Of a stretch of 64,000 nucleotides of DNA, positions 45,253 through 58,106 are shown in pieces. Position 1 is the first letter of the stretch. Every line of letters starts with the position of its first letter. The DNA lies in contig CM042017.1 of assembly GCA_023525715.1 (NCBI GenBank), positions 76,894,666-76,958,665 on the forward strand, written 5' to 3'. The notes below the pieces were generated by a model. That model searched no databases. It saw nothing but the letters and a program-made list of their open reading frames with translations, and was not told the origin of the DNA. This DNA comes from Cichorium intybus. Lineage: Eukaryota; Streptophyta; Magnoliopsida; Asterales; Asteraceae. Made by a program: the position numbers and the translations under genes.

Positions 45253-48200
45253 TTAGATTGTCATACCAACCAAGCTTGAGCAAAGCTCAAACTTAGTTGC
45301 TGGAACCGGCTTCGTCATCATATCCGCCGGATTGTCATGAGTGCTAATTTTTTGAACTCGAATATCACCTTTGGAAATAACATCTCGAATAAAGTGATAA
45401 CGTACATCAATATGTTTCGTCCTCTCATGAAACATTTGATCTTTTGTGAGATAAATAGCACTTTGACTATCACAAAAAATCTTTGTGGGAGATGTGTCTC
45501 CACAAAGTTCACCGTATAAATTTCTTAACCAAATAGCTTCCTTACAAGCTTCAGAAATTGCCATGTACTCTGCTTCAGTTGTGGATAAGGCAACAGTGGT
45601 CTGTAGACTTGCCTTCCAACTTACAGCACATCCACCAATGGTAAAGACATAACCTGTCAAAGATCTTCTTTTGTCTAAATCTCCAGCATAATCAGAATCT
45701 ACATAGCCCACCAGTCCTTCACCAGAACTTCCAAATTGTAAACATGCATTGGAAGTACCGCATAAATATCTAAGAATCCATTGAACAGCTTTCCAATGTT
45801 TTTTTCCTGGGTTAGCCATATATCTGCTAACAACACTTAAAGCGTGAGATAAATCAGGGCGAGAACATACCATGGCATACATTAGAGAACCAACTGCACT
45901 AGAATACAGAATTTTTGCCATGTGGTTAATTTCATCATCTGTCTTTGGACAATATGCTGAAGACAGTTTGAAATGTGCAGCTAACGGAGTACTCACTGGC
46001 TTGGCTTTATGCATGTTGAATCTTTGAAGAACTTTCTCAATATACCTCTTTTGACTTAGGTATAGTTTTCCATGCTGTCTGTTACGAGTAATTTCCATAC
46101 CAAGAATTTTCTTGGCTGGACCTAAGTCCGTCATTTCAAACTCTTTGCTTAGTTGTGTTTTCAGTTTTGCTATCTCTAGTTTATCTTTTGCAGCAATCAA
46201 CATATCATCAACATAAAGAAGCAGATATATTGATGAACCATTGACTGACTTAAAATAAACACAACTATCATAATCTGATCTTTTAAAATTCTAAGATAGC
46301 ATAAAAGAGTCAAACCTCTTATACCATTGCCTTGGGGATTGCTTTAACCCATAAAGAGATTTTTTCAATCTACATACTAAGTTCTCTTTTCCAGGGATAA
46401 TGAAGCCTTCAGGTTGCTCCATATAAATATCTTCCTCCAATTCACCATGTAAAAATGCAGTTTTGACATCTAACTGCTCAAGCTCATAGTTATGCATGGC
46501 AACAATACTAAGTAAAGTACGAATTGAGCTATGCTTAACAACAGGAGAGAAAACATCAGTAAAATCAATGCCTGGAATTTGGCTATAGCCTTTAGCAACT
46601 AACCTTGCTTTAAATCTTGCTTCCTCATTAGGAGTAATACCTTCTTTTCTTTTGAAAATCCATTTGCAGCGGATAGGCTTCTTTTCTTTTGGTAATTTCA
46701 CCAATTCCCAAGTGCCATTCTTTTCAAGAGATTCCATTTCATCATGCATGGCAGTTATCCATTTGTTGCAATGTTCTGAAGTAATGGCTTCCATGTAAGT
46801 TGAAGGTTCTTTGATACCTTCAATTTCTTCAGCAACATTTAAAGCATAAGCAGCAATGTTTGCTTCTTCTATCAGTCTCTTGGGAGGATGAATAACCCTC
46901 CTAGGTCTATCAGTTGCTATAGAACGTTGTGGTTGGTGAGAAGGAGTAGGAGTAGAAGACTCTTGCTCAACTGATGGATTTTGATCAATAGAGTTTTCTT
47001 TTTCTGGTGTATGTTCTGAGTCAACAGATTGCTCCACCTGCACACTTGTCTTTTGTTGACTCTCAACAGGGATATTAGTAGGAGAATCTTTATGTAGCAT
47101 AGCTGATTCATTAAATACTACATTTCTACTAATCACGACCTTTTTAGTTTCAGGACACCATAACTTATATCCTTTCACACCAGACTTGTAGCCAAGAAAG
47201 ATACATTTAATTGCCCTAGGTTCTAATTTTCCATTATCAACATGAGCATAAGCAGGGCAACCAAAAATTCTTAAATCTGAATAGTTTGCTGGGGAGCCAG
47301 ACCATACCTCAATAGGAGTCTTTTTATCAAGTGGAATAGAAGGTGACATGTTAATTAAATAACATGCAGTAGAAGCAGCTTCTGCCCAAAAACGCTTAGA
47401 TAATCCTGCGTTAGATAACATACAACGGGCTTTTGAAATAATGGTTCTGTTCATACGTTCAGCTACACCATTTTGTTGGGGTGTGTGAGAAACGGTGTAG
47501 TGTCTAACAATTCCTTCTAGTTTACAATATGAATTAAATTCATTTGAACAAAACTCCATACCATTATCTGTGCGAAGCTTTTTGACCTTCTTACCGGTCT
47601 GGTTTTCCACCATGACTTTCCATTCTTTGAATGTAGAGAATGCTTCAGATTTAAGCTTCAAGAAATATGGCCAAACTCTTCTTGAATAATCATCAATAAT
47701 TGTCAACATATAACGAGCACCTCCTAGTGATGCTTCTTGAGATGGTCCCCATAAATCAGCATGTACATACTCCAAAATGCCTTTTGTAGTATGTACCGAG
47801 GTGTTGAATTTCACCCTCTTGTGTTTGCCAAATATGCAGTGTTCACAGAATTCCAGTTTGCCAACGCATTGGCCATCAAGCAATCCTCTTTTGCTTAATG
47901 CTGTCAAACCAAGTTCACTCATATGCCCAAGACGCATATGCCACAGGTTAGTAGTATCAGTAGATGAATTTGAAGTAACATTAGAATTACCTGTTACTGT
48001 ACTACCTTGTAGATGATACAGGTTTGCAGTTTTAATATCAGCTTTCATCACAATCAAAGCGCCTTTTGAAACCTTTAAAACTCCACCTTCACCGGAATAT
48101 TTGTACCCTTTAAGGTCAAGAGTACTTAAAGAAATAAGGTTTCTTTTCAAACCTGGAACGTGTCGAACATCAGACAAAGTTCTGACAACACCATCAAACA

Positions 48201-49233
48201 TCTTGATTTGAATTGAACCGATTCCAGTAACTTTATATGGTGCATTATCACCCATCAATACGGAGCCACCTTCTATAGGTTGATAATTTGTAAACCAGCT
48301 TCTGTTTGGACTCATATGAAAAGTACAAGCTGAGTCAAGAATCCATTCATCATTGGTTTTTAGGATTCCTGCAAAAGCTACAAGAACATCACCGTTAGAA
48401 TTATTTTCAGCAGCATAAGTAGCTTTTCCTTCATCATCTTGATTTGGTTTGTGATTTTGATTAGAAGCTCTTTTCTCCTTGTTTTTCAACTTGTAACATT
48501 CAGAGATATCATGTCCTTCCTTTTTGCAATAGTTGCATGACTTGGAACGTCTGGATCTAGATTTGCTTCTAGAATTTCTTTTGTTCTTGACTTTGGAATC
48601 ATTCTTATCTGTTGGTCTGCCACGAACCATCAGACTTTCTCCTTTAGAGTTTGAACCTTCATTGGATACCATATCTTTCATCTTTTCTTTGGCATGCAAA
48701 GCTTCATAAACTTCTTGAAGTGTTAAAGTATCACGACTATATAATATGGTATCTCTAAAGTTTGAATAAGAACTAGGCAAAGAACATAAAAGAATTAAAC
48801 CCAAATCCTCTTCATCATATTTTACCTCCATAGCTTCAAGATCAGTGATGATCTCTTTAAACGTCGAAAGATGATCCAGCAATGATCCACCTTCTTGCAT
48901 CTTAAGCGAAAATAATTTTTGTTTAAGGTGCATCTTACTTGTGAGATCTTTGGTCATGCAAATTTGTTCTAATTTTAGCCATAAAGAGGCTGCAGTAGTT
49001 TCTTTCAAAACTTCCTGCAAAATATTGTTAGATAAATGAAGATGGATATGAGAGAGAGCCTTACGATCTTTACGATCCTTTTCTTCATCTGACCAAGACG
49101 CAGGCATTTTGTCTCGGCCTAACAGAGCATCATCAAGGTCCAACTGGGCCAATACAGCTCGTATTTTTACTTGCCATAATGAAAATCTTGTATCTCGATC
49201 CAACAATGGAATATCGTATTTCAAAGTAGCCAT
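45253..49233 (-). pseudogene. Copia Gag-Pol polyprotein with one in-frame TAG
   Basis: 1,326 codons from ATG 49233, one TAG (46291-46293, codon 981). Order: gag (about 1-200; LWLKLEQICMTKDLTSKMHL), CCHC knuckle C233-C236-H241-C246, protease with WILDSACTFH (Asp300), HHCC integrase zinc domain (H432, H437, C463, C466), integrase core D493-D556-E592 (HADLWG, RTDNGMEF, GVAERMNR), RVT_2 with DVKTAFLHG and LYGLKQSPRQWY, then after the stop LYVDDM and RNase H (GYVDSDYAGD, TTEAEY, FCDSQSA, NPADMMTK). Gag-Pol makes particles, cDNA and integrates it. The stop falls in RT before the YVDD box, so this copy should make no complete RT. All visible catalytic residues are present. Confidence 0.9.
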
Positions 49234-49295
49234 GTCGATATAATACTCAAAAAATTGAGAATGAGTATAGAAAACAACGTGGCTCTGATACCACT

Positions 49296-49786
49296 TGGTA
49301 TGAATAAATTATATCGACAATAAAATAAAATAATAATACGATAAAAAAAATAAATGTGGACACAAGGATTTAACGTGGAAAAACCCTTTCGGGAAAAAAA
49401 ACCACGGGCACAACCGATGATGATCACTATATGAGGAAAAATGAGGAGGTTACAAGGTTTGGAACTGAAAAATATATATCTCTCTTTTCTTTTAATACAC
49501 AGAGTCTCACAAAATATTTCTATGTATATATAACACTCAATTTAAATGAATGTTTTTGGACGAATTCGATTGAACTATAAACATCCCTTTATATAGGGAT
49601 GAACAGCCGTAACATTTCCGTAAATGTTGAAAATGAACTGCGTGCGCCGAATTGCCGTAATTGAAAAGTCATTGGTCAAAAGTTTCCACGTGCAAGATTG
49701 CAATTTGAATTTGATTACATGAATTTGATTATTATGCCCCACATGAATTATTTCATTTGTCTTCTGCTTTTGAAGGCAATAATTCA
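49296..49786 (-). repeat. Tork-like element 5' LTR
   Basis: 491 bp. The palindromic TATA segment is at 49582-49601. The PBS lies immediately left at 49282-49293 and the polyprotein ATG only about 50 bp further, so the leader is very short. Confidence 0.92.
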
Positions 49787-50356
49787 CACATATGACCATT
49801 AAACTTCCTTTTTCTATACATATTTAGTCAATAATGTTAATGGTCATATATGTACAAAAATAAAATGTTTAATGGTTATATGCGTACAAAAAAAACATAA
49901 ATGACCAAATATATACAAAACAAAATATTTGGTAGTCACATGTGTATTAAAAAATAATAACTAAATAAATATATAATAACTAAATAAATATATACTTACG
50001 ATAAAGTTAATTGTCTTTATAAGTTATTTTCCAATTTTACAAATCAATTAAGTTATTTTCCATTTTTACAAATCAATTAAGGCACCGTACAAACTACAAA
50101 ATGGGTTTTATTTTATAAGACATTCTGTTGCATTGGGGGGTCATATCATATATTCATATTAGTGACTGGTAAATGGTAATGCGTAGCGAAGCAAATCTTT
50201 GGGTGGAGAATAGTGGGCCCATCACTATATGCATGCTGGCTTTTTGGAGGGGATTCAATCATCAATATGTTTCTTGTGGGGTCTTGTCCAATTTTAAAAC
50301 TTTGACCATATATTTCTCCTTGTATTCATATCTAATTTGGTAATACTTTAAGTTTG

Positions 50357-50361
<5 letters not shown>

Positions 50362-50452
<91 letters not shown>
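50362..50452. repeat. (AT)n microsatellite, about 90 bp
   Basis: Uninterrupted TA run. Confidence 0.95.
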
Positions 50453-50455
<3 letters not shown>

Positions 50456-50662
50456 AATTAATGCTTGAGCATTGACGTTTTTATTTTATAAAAGGGTAGC
50501 ATGTATCGGTTTTCAATATAGTAGTTGGTTTTTCAATCATTTAGATGAAACTAATCATTGATTTGTGAAGAATACCTTATAGTTTATAAAAATAAAATAT
50601 AAGTGTCATCTTTAAGTGATCCTAACAAGTACCAATTGGTTCGACCGTTTATATGCATTTAA

Positions 50663-51131
50663 AGGGAAAAGTTCAAAAAACCCACCAGCTATCTTTTAAT
50701 AACTAAAAATATATATATGTTATGTTATTTTGTGTCTATTAGAATTGTTTTACTTTATGATTTTGATTAACTTAATGTTTTGAAATCGAATAATGAAAAA
50801 AAAAAAACTGGTTGCATAACCCACGTAAAACCAAAATAATTACATGACATTGTTAATTTCCAGAGAAATTGTTTGCTATTCTAAAAAAAGTGCTACCGTT
50901 TTATGAGATGTTGTAATACTATTAATTTTCACAAACTTTAATTGCTATTCCACATATGTTTATAACTTAAATCAATGTTCTCATTCACTCATTTTAATTC
51001 CACAACATGTTTTCTTGCATTATCCGGCTATAACACATTAATTTAATTAATATTAAAAATATAATAGTTTTAATAGACACAAAATAACATAATAGAGGAT
51101 AATACGTTCAAGTTTTCTAAACTTTTCCCTA
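50663..51131. mobile_element. MITE with long inverted ends, about 470 bp
   Basis: Left end AGGGAAAAGTTCAAAAAAC and, further in, GTTATTTTGTGTCTATTAGAA pair with right-end GTTTTCTAAACTTTTCCCT and TAATAGACACAAAATAAC. No ORF. The target duplication is not clear. Inner sequence is AT-rich. Confidence 0.6.
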
Positions 51132-51629
51132 GATTAAATGATAATAGCTTTAGAAACTTACAAATATTTGGAATTAATTAGAATAATTATATGTATACTG
51201 TGAAAACGTATATGACAAATAATGCAATTCGTACTTGAGTTTAAACTCAAAGGCATAAAAAAGAATGTTCATTTGTATTTTTTTTTATAAGGATAATGAT
51301 CTGTTTAGAACATTAATAAAATAAATTGAGATGAAATCTTAGTCATGTGTAAAAGATGAAACAAGAAGACATCATGTCTCATAACACTATGTACTAGAAG
51401 CCAAAAGGTCCATCCAAAAACATGCTAAAAGGATTAAGAAGGTGACCACATGCATGATAGTGTGTTTCCTTTGAGTATCTTGTACCGTGACACTCTAAAT
51501 TTTCATTCACTGATAAGAGTAATATATAAAGTATCTTTCAAGATCAAATCATTGAATTCACAACAGTTAATGTCGGTATCTTATATGAGATAACACTTTT
51601 AGAATGTTTGTGTAATTTTGGATTATCAT
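51132..51629. other. Intergenic, no gene seen
   Basis: AT-rich sequence with no reading frame, RNA gene or transposon end recognised. Confidence 0.45.
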
Positions 51630-51870
51630 TTGTAAGTTTTGGTAAAGCGTCGGAAGTCTTTAAAGTTTGAAGATGTAACTCCATGGAAGGACACCATCCA
51701 TTTTGGCAAGCTTGGGAAATTGACCGAGTATTTTGGTCCTGTTCAAGATATTAGAGCATGTTGGACTTTACGGCTCAGGGGTGTCGAGTATTTTGGTCCT
51801 GTTCATTATGATTCAAGATCCAAAAGTCGTTATGATCCACAACGAGTTAAAACAAAACATACAACGACAA
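51630..51870 (+). pseudogene. Ty3/Gypsy polyprotein 3' fragment
   Basis: A 78-residue frame from 51639 contains KRRKSLKFEDVTPWKD and IHFGKLGKLTEYFGPV, which resemble the C-terminal end of Ty3/Gypsy pol after the integrase core (chromodomain-proximal region, Tekay/Del type). A partial internal duplication repeats EYFGPV. The remaining Gypsy domains are absent. Confidence 0.6.
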
Positions 51871-52309
51871 AATGATTCAAAACTTATGATTCAAGATGCA
51901 ATAAAACTATGATCCAAAATGTTATGATCCAAAAATACATGATCCAAAACGTTATGATTAAAAATATCATGATCCAAAATGATTAGATTAAAGATACGAA
52001 AAAAAAAACGTTAAAATTAGGATTAAAAAATTTTAAAAATTAAAAAAGATACATAAAAAAAATCGAGTACTGTAGCATTCAAAAAAAATAAAAAATAAAT
52101 AAATAAAATAAAAAAATGAAAAAAAATAAAAACCTAAAAACCGAGTATAATAGAAAATAAAAAAATTTGAAATAAAAAAAAATTTGAAAAAAAAAATAAA
52201 TAAAAAATAAAAAAATGAAAAAGGAAAAAAACGAGAAAAAAAACTCAGTTAAATCACGTTGAAAAAAAAACTCACTTAAAAACCCACTTAAATCCTCGAG
52301 TTCATATTT
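51871..52309. other. A-rich low-complexity DNA
   Basis: Repeated ATGATCCAAAA words (51880-51985) followed by A-rich sequence with AAATAAA runs (52080-52240). No gene. Confidence 0.6.
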
Positions 52310-52314
52310 TGTTC

Positions 52315-52778
<464 letters not shown>

Positions 52779-52917
52779 AATAGAATAGTAAATAAAAGTC
52801 ATAGAATATTAATATGAAACTTGGCAGGGGTAATTTCAAATCACGAATTGACGCCAAATCCGGGCTATTGTCATTCAACCGCTACAAGATCAACAATTCC
52901 ATAAGCTTGGGCAGTGG
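52779..52917 (-). pseudogene. clpP: Plastid clpP 3' end and downstream spacer (NUPT)
   Basis: On the minus strand the sequence reads AQAYGIVDLVAVE followed by TGA, the C-terminus of the plastid ClpP protease subunit. Then come bases resembling the plastid sequence downstream of clpP. It joins the rpoB fragment near 52778, although the two genes are not neighbours in typical plastid genomes. It was probably captured together with the rpoB piece during end joining. Confidence 0.75.
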
Positions 52918-53339
52918 GGCCCACTTTAATAAAAATTAAAAAAAATGGAAATTACATTTTTTTCAAAGTCTTCTCACCTTTTTGAAGAAGACTTTGATTT
53001 TTTTTTCACCAAACACTATTCACGTCGGACACTGTTCATGTCGGATCACTGTTCATGCCGGACACTATTCACGACGTAATTTTTTTTACGAAAAACATTT
53101 AGCTCAGCAAGGTTTGTTCGCATAATTGATTTGAATTAGCATATGTAGTATTACAATATCCAATAATACATCGTAGAGGTTATGAAATTTACATTTCAAC
53201 ATATTGATCTAACGTATGCTTCGGTTGACTTGAGTTGACCTAATTTGATAGTTGTCACATGTTGTCTCGTTTCTTAGCTGAATAATTCGTCTTAGATCCG
53301 TTGCTTAGCTGCTCAAGAAACCTCCATGAGGTCTTGCTG
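52918..53339. other. Intergenic, no gene seen
   Basis: Holds short repeats of CACTGTTCATGTCGGA/CACTATTCACG (53010-53070). No coding potential recognised. Confidence 0.45.
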
Positions 53340-54320
53340 TCATGCATCATGATCGTACCTGTCGATGATGCGTTAATCATTTCCTGGCTCGTGCTGTCGA
53401 CCACGTCATGATGTGGGCAAGAGCGTAACAACTCCTTAAGATGTTCAAATGCATCATGAAACTCCTCGTTGGGTTTCTACTGAAAATATTGTATGGCTCT
53501 ACGGATATTTGTAGTCTTGCTAGCAAGGAAAAATTCCTGCAAAAACTTTGTCTCAGTTGCTCCCAAGTAATGATACTATTGGGAGGCAATGAGGTGAACC
53601 AATACTTGGCCTTGTCTTTTAAAGTAAAAGGAAACAAATGTAAACAAAAAGACTCACAATTGGCCCCACGTGGAATGTTTGCATTGGCAATGGTTAAAAT
53701 TTCATAGAGGTAGGTGGTTGTAATGGTCATCTTGCTTATAATCCTTAAACTCAGGTAAAACGCTTAACAAATTACGGCCTGATTTCAACATGGTGCTCAT
53801 TCCCCTCTGGAAGAATATTGGTGAGGTGTCGTCATATTCCCCTGGTTGAAAATGAGATGCCACTGGTTGTCAAATCGGCTGCGGAAAAAACAAAGGAGGA
53901 ACAAAGTTACCATCATTTTATAAGCCGTTGTTGTAATACCTCTGGTCCTGTCAGTTGTTGTTACGATTCTTTCGTGGTCCTCGGCCTTGGTTTCATAGGG
54001 TGCTCTGGTGGAAGTTAGGCATCCAACCTTCATCTTCGTCTTCGTACTCGATGTCCCCTAACTGGGCATGATGTTGGCGCCAAACTCCATTATTTTTCAT
54101 TGTCCTAGATGGTCCGTTCCCACCATTGTCCACAGGGGTTGGGTTTTGGTGCTGGTTGAAAGGGTGGTGGACCCTCATTGTTGCCACCACTTGTTGCTGA
54201 CTGACGCTCCATTGGTGTTGATTGGAACCTATGGAACGACTGGCTGTTCCACCCCGATGTCACCATGAGGGGCATTAGTGACAGCCTCTACCAAAACATC
54301 ATAAGGATGCATCCTGAATA
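53340..54320 (-). pseudogene. Athila-like Ty3/Gypsy gag, broken
   Basis: Minus-strand peptide segments resemble plant Athila-type gag. A start region at about 54310 (MHPYDVLVEAVTNAP) is followed by stops near 54240 and 54180. The retrotransposon gag domain at 53730-53377 has FCLHLFPFTLKDKAKYWF and TWEQLRQSFCRNF. Several stops and frameshifts show it is dead. It is preceded (to its right) by a PBS-like site and an LTR, as expected for the 5' end of an element. Protease and pol are absent in this window. Confidence 0.7.
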
Positions 54321-54363
54321 TAAAGTTAAAACTTAAAATTTTGACACAGTGTCTCAAGCACAC

Positions 54364-54380
54364 AACTCCCCAGACGCCAA
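54364..54380 (-). promoter_or_regulatory. Degenerate Gypsy primer binding site
   Basis: Minus strand TTGGCGTCTGGGGAGTT resembles a shortened form of the TGGCGCC...GGGGA primer site used by many plant Gypsy elements. It lies a few bases inside the LTR boundary at 54385. Confidence 0.5.
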
Positions 54381-54384
54381 AATT

Positions 54385-54899
54385 TGACATGCGTAGTTGT
54401 TGATGCGGTAAAAAATAAGTGAAAACCTTTCTACCCTAATAGCTAGTGTAAGTAAGGGTCAAACCTTAAACTTATTTTTATGGAGAAAAAAGAATGAGGA
54501 AAAGTGATGAAAAGTGATGAAGATGAGGAAAAGAGAGGAAAAGTGATGAAGATGAGAGTTAAATATAAGTTTAGCGGGACATAAAGATGGGAGTTATGAG
54601 CAAGTGGAGAGACTAATCTATTCCCATGCTAGTTGATGGTTTATGGAGAAAAAAGAGAAGAATTGCATTTTAAGTCCTCCTAGTTTCCATGATAACAAAA
54701 ACATCATCTAAGCCAAAATAACTAGCATTTAAAGTTTCTAAAAGGTTTTTTCCGTCCTTAAACTTATTTTTAACCTTTATAACTAATCATACTCTATTAT
54801 TATTGTAATTTCATAACTAATTATTTAACCGTTATTCCTAAAATAGGATTTAATTAAACAATTAAATAAATAAATACTTAATTAAAAATGGGTGTTACA
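54385..54899 (-). repeat. 5' LTR of the Athila-like Gypsy remnant
   Basis: On the minus strand it starts TGTAACACCCATTTTTAATT and ends CTACGCATGTCA (TG...CA), about 515 bp. It is followed by the PBS-like site and gag fragment. No partner LTR is in the window. Confidence 0.65.
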
Positions 54900-57300
54900 A
54901 AGTTGTTTATACACAAGCTTCAAGATGCAGGTAACCCGCTCAACCATGTGTTTGATTTCAAAGAGATTGTTTTTGATTTGCAAATGATAGAAGCTAAGTA
55001 CTACAAGGAAGATTTAGGTTGATCATATTATGCATGCTGTCGAGTTCCTATTGCAATTTTAAAAACACTATTCTTTACAGTTTTGATGTGTCACTTTCAT
55101 TGAGGTTTATAAAGACGTGTGTAGCGCCCGACAATTTGACACAAAGTACACCCAAATTTTTTTAGGAATACATCAACAAGTAAGTGCACTTTAATATTAA
55201 ACAACATCATACAATTAGTTATCATAATTCATAATCATCCCCACGGATCGAGTCCGGTACTGCAATTGTAAGTGTATCAAAATGCAAAACTATACAAGCA
55301 TCACCAAGACTCATATTCCCCGACTATTGCTTACCTCTATCAGTCCTACTAGGTTGTAAGTCCCAAACTTTGATCCAACACGGTATCAATCACGAATTGC
55401 TCAATTGGTGCGGAATCCCAATGAGTAATAATCAAGAAAAACAAAGAACAAGATAAAAACAATAATCAAATGGATCTTCAAATGCACACTTGGATTAACA
55501 GCAAGTCAAGTACATAAGATCATTCTAAGAACACCCAAATCGAGTTCTCCCTTGTCCTCTCCTATTCACGATTTCGACCCACCATATAAATGCCTAACAA
55601 ATGGCTATTTATACTAGACAAGCCTATATCACCCAAAGCCCAACTAAACAAATAAGCCCAAAGCCCAAAATAACTACAAGACTATTAAATAAAGCATAAA
55701 ACACAAATTAGGGCCCAACATAGGTCTTGAAAATTTTAATACCATACAAACAATAAGCTACAAGATCTTAGTAAGAAACCAATATGTAACTTTAATAACA
55801 ATTCCTACAAATATAAAGCACACAATATAACAGTAAGCTATAAGAGATAAGTAAGCAACCAATAGGTAACAACAACAACAATTCCCACAAATATAAAACA
55901 CACAATATTAGTACAATTAGAATATATGCATCATACTATAATAATTTCCATATTGGATTCGAGTATTAACACTCTCCAATTGTGTCAACATATTCATCCA
56001 CCAATAACATATAGTCACCAAGGAACTTTCATATCCAGCCACTAAGGCACTCACTCATTTAGCCATCGGTAGTACACAACCAACAAGGCACCTACATTCC
56101 TAGCTACTAAGGCACGTATTTTTCCAGCCATCGGTAGTATCTAACCACCCAAGCATAATATCTCCAGCCACTAAGGCAAACACATTTCTAACCACAAAGG
56201 CATTTACATAATAACATCATCATCACATCGATAAAGGGAAAGGAATGGTTACTCACTTGATAATATCCGTTAGCAAAGTGTAAAAGTACCGCAACACGAC
56301 GTCTAAGAGGACACCCTTTATTCAAAATCAACCTACAATAGGTTTCCAAAACATATATAAGCATTCATGGACTGTTTGCACCCTTTTAGACAACTTAGCA
56401 ATGCTATGAGTCTTAACAAGACCCAATAAGTTCAAAACTAACTTCAAAACATCATAAAGTATGCTCTCTAAAAATGTTACACATCGCGTCCTATTACTGA
56501 ACACGTCATGTTCAATGTATCACGATAAGCCCTATCGGGATCTCAAGGAAAATGTGTCGCGTGTTCTAATCCTACGCGATGTGTTCCTTACGAGCGACTA
56601 GTCCCTGGTCTGCACCGTTCCAGACCATTTCAGACCTATACCAAGGCCACTTTTAGTTCATTTCCATCATCATAACAGGCATAAACGTTATAAAACTCAA
56701 ATTGATTGTCAAAACACCATTAATTTCAAACTCCTAACCACAATCCCGTATCTTTCACTTTTAGGGCTTAAAGCTTGAGTTGAAGTCTCAATCACAGGGA
56801 ACTTACCTTTAATTCAATTAGATAGTAGCCAATCCTTGAACCCCCTTCAAATTTTCCTTGTTTCTCCTCAACTTTTGTTCCAAAACCACAAACCCTCGTT
56901 TCTCTATTTCTCAAGCGAGGATGGTGGTTAAGGGTAAAATGACCGACTTAAGCTTCTACTTTCGTATTTACTGTGAACACTGACGCATCGCGTTCCTTAG
57001 CTGAACGCGTTATGTTCCCCACGCGTTGTTATATTGTTAACTCACGCGTCGTGTTCTACCCCGTATCTATGTTAGCATTGTACTTATAACTTTACTTCTA
57101 TTTTAGCATTATACTTTTATGGATGCATCACGTCCACTCACCAGCCAAATTTTCATTATTCCCCTATTAAGCTCAACACACAATACTAAGAAATCGGGCC
57201 TCAATATCATACATGTTAAACAACATATATTGACATCTTAATTAGCTGAGATGTTGCATATTACCATTTTTCACTAAAGTATAAAATACTTACTAGTCAT
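54900..57300. other. LTR-like repetitive tract, no gene
   Basis: From about 55128 (GTGTAGCGCCCGACAATT) the sequence looks like a Gypsy-type LTR. It contains repeats of CCA(C/T)(T/C)AAGGCA and CCATCGGTAGTA (56020-56210) and several (A)CGCGT(C/T)GTGTTC words (about 56560, 56990, 57040). No PBS, polypurine tract or second LTR was found, so a solo or truncated LTR is a guess. Confidence 0.4.
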
Positions 57301-57984
57301 AACTTAGTGTTACAACTTACATGTTAAGGAAATGATGAAACAGATGATGTATTATGATGGTTCTGACATAAGCAAATCTTTTATCCGTTCAGGGATATCA
57401 CAACATAGAGGAAAGGACAAGGCTTGCATATATTGAAAGAAATATAGAGGAAAGAAAAGGTGAATGCCTCAAATAAATCCAAAGCTAATGATGATGGTAT
57501 TATTGACGAGTGGTTTCTTTATTTTTCTTGTACTAACCAAATATGTTCATATAAAGAATGGTTTACTAGCTTAGGACCATTTTATAATGTTGGCGATGTT
57601 TTTAGTTTCGCTAATTCACAATGCAATATTGAAGTTATTGGCATTATTTAGTTCAAGATGTTCGATGACACTATTAGAACACTATTAGATGTTCGTTACA
57701 TCCCAAAGATGAAGAGGAAATCTTATTTTTATAAGTGTCTTTGATGGCGATGGATACAAATATTCATGTGGAGACCGAGTTTTGAACCACTTTTAGTTAA
57801 TTAGGTGCCCGACTGCCATCGGGATTAAGCATTTTCTACTAAAATTTCAACACTTTAGCCACCAAATATTTCATATGCAGGGGACATCTCAAAACAAATC
57901 CCTTGGAGTGATATGATTACAAAGTCAGTTCAAATAGGATGACAAAGCCAGTTTTGATGTCCAAGTTGAACCTTGTTGAAGTTT
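57301..57984. other. Intergenic, no gene seen
   Basis: Short reading frames near 57460-57650 lack domains. No RNA gene or element termini recognised. Confidence 0.45.
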
Positions 57985-57990
57985 TGTTGG

Positions 57991-58106
57991 TATTAACAAT
58001 TTTTCTCCATACACAACAATTTAACATTTTTTTATGTATAATGTACAACACCCCTAAAACATGAATTGTTGTGTATGAAAAAAATTGTTGTGTACGAATC
58101 ACTTCC
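57991..58106. mobile_element. Second, truncated copy of the 3244-3374 MITE
   Basis: Shares TTTTTCTCCATACACAACAA-type and ACATGAATTGTTGTGTA sequence and the right end GTGTACGAATCACTTCC with the copy at 3244-3374. It lacks the left GATC-GTACAC end. Confidence 0.7.

Larger units (their letters stand above)
44646..49786 (-). mobile_element. Tork/Tnt1-like Copia retrotransposon, nearly intact
   Basis: Perfect TSD CACAT (44641-44645 and 49787-49791). LTRs 44646-45137 and 49296-49786 (492/491 bp) are nearly identical and, read on the minus strand, run TGAATTATTGCC...CA. PBS TGGTATCAGAGC on the minus strand is at 49293-49282, two bases from the LTR. A polypurine tract AAGGTGGAGATTG (minus) lies by the 3' LTR. 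Total 5,141 bp with one 1,326-codon polyprotein frame, close to the size known for Tnt1. A single nonsense codon is the only defect found. Recent insertion. Confidence 0.93.
44518..50032. mobile_element. MITE interrupted by the Tork-like Copia element
   Basis: The flanks of the Copia insertion form inverted repeats. Left GGAAAATGTCTTGCAAGG, then AACTTTATTGTAAGTATACA, matches the complement of right TATATACTTACGATAAAGTT and TTATAAGTTATTTTCC. Inner arms contain TTTAGTCATTTATTTTTT. Without the insertion this element would be about 370 bp. Its right end is partly duplicated just outside (50033-50075). Confidence 0.6.
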
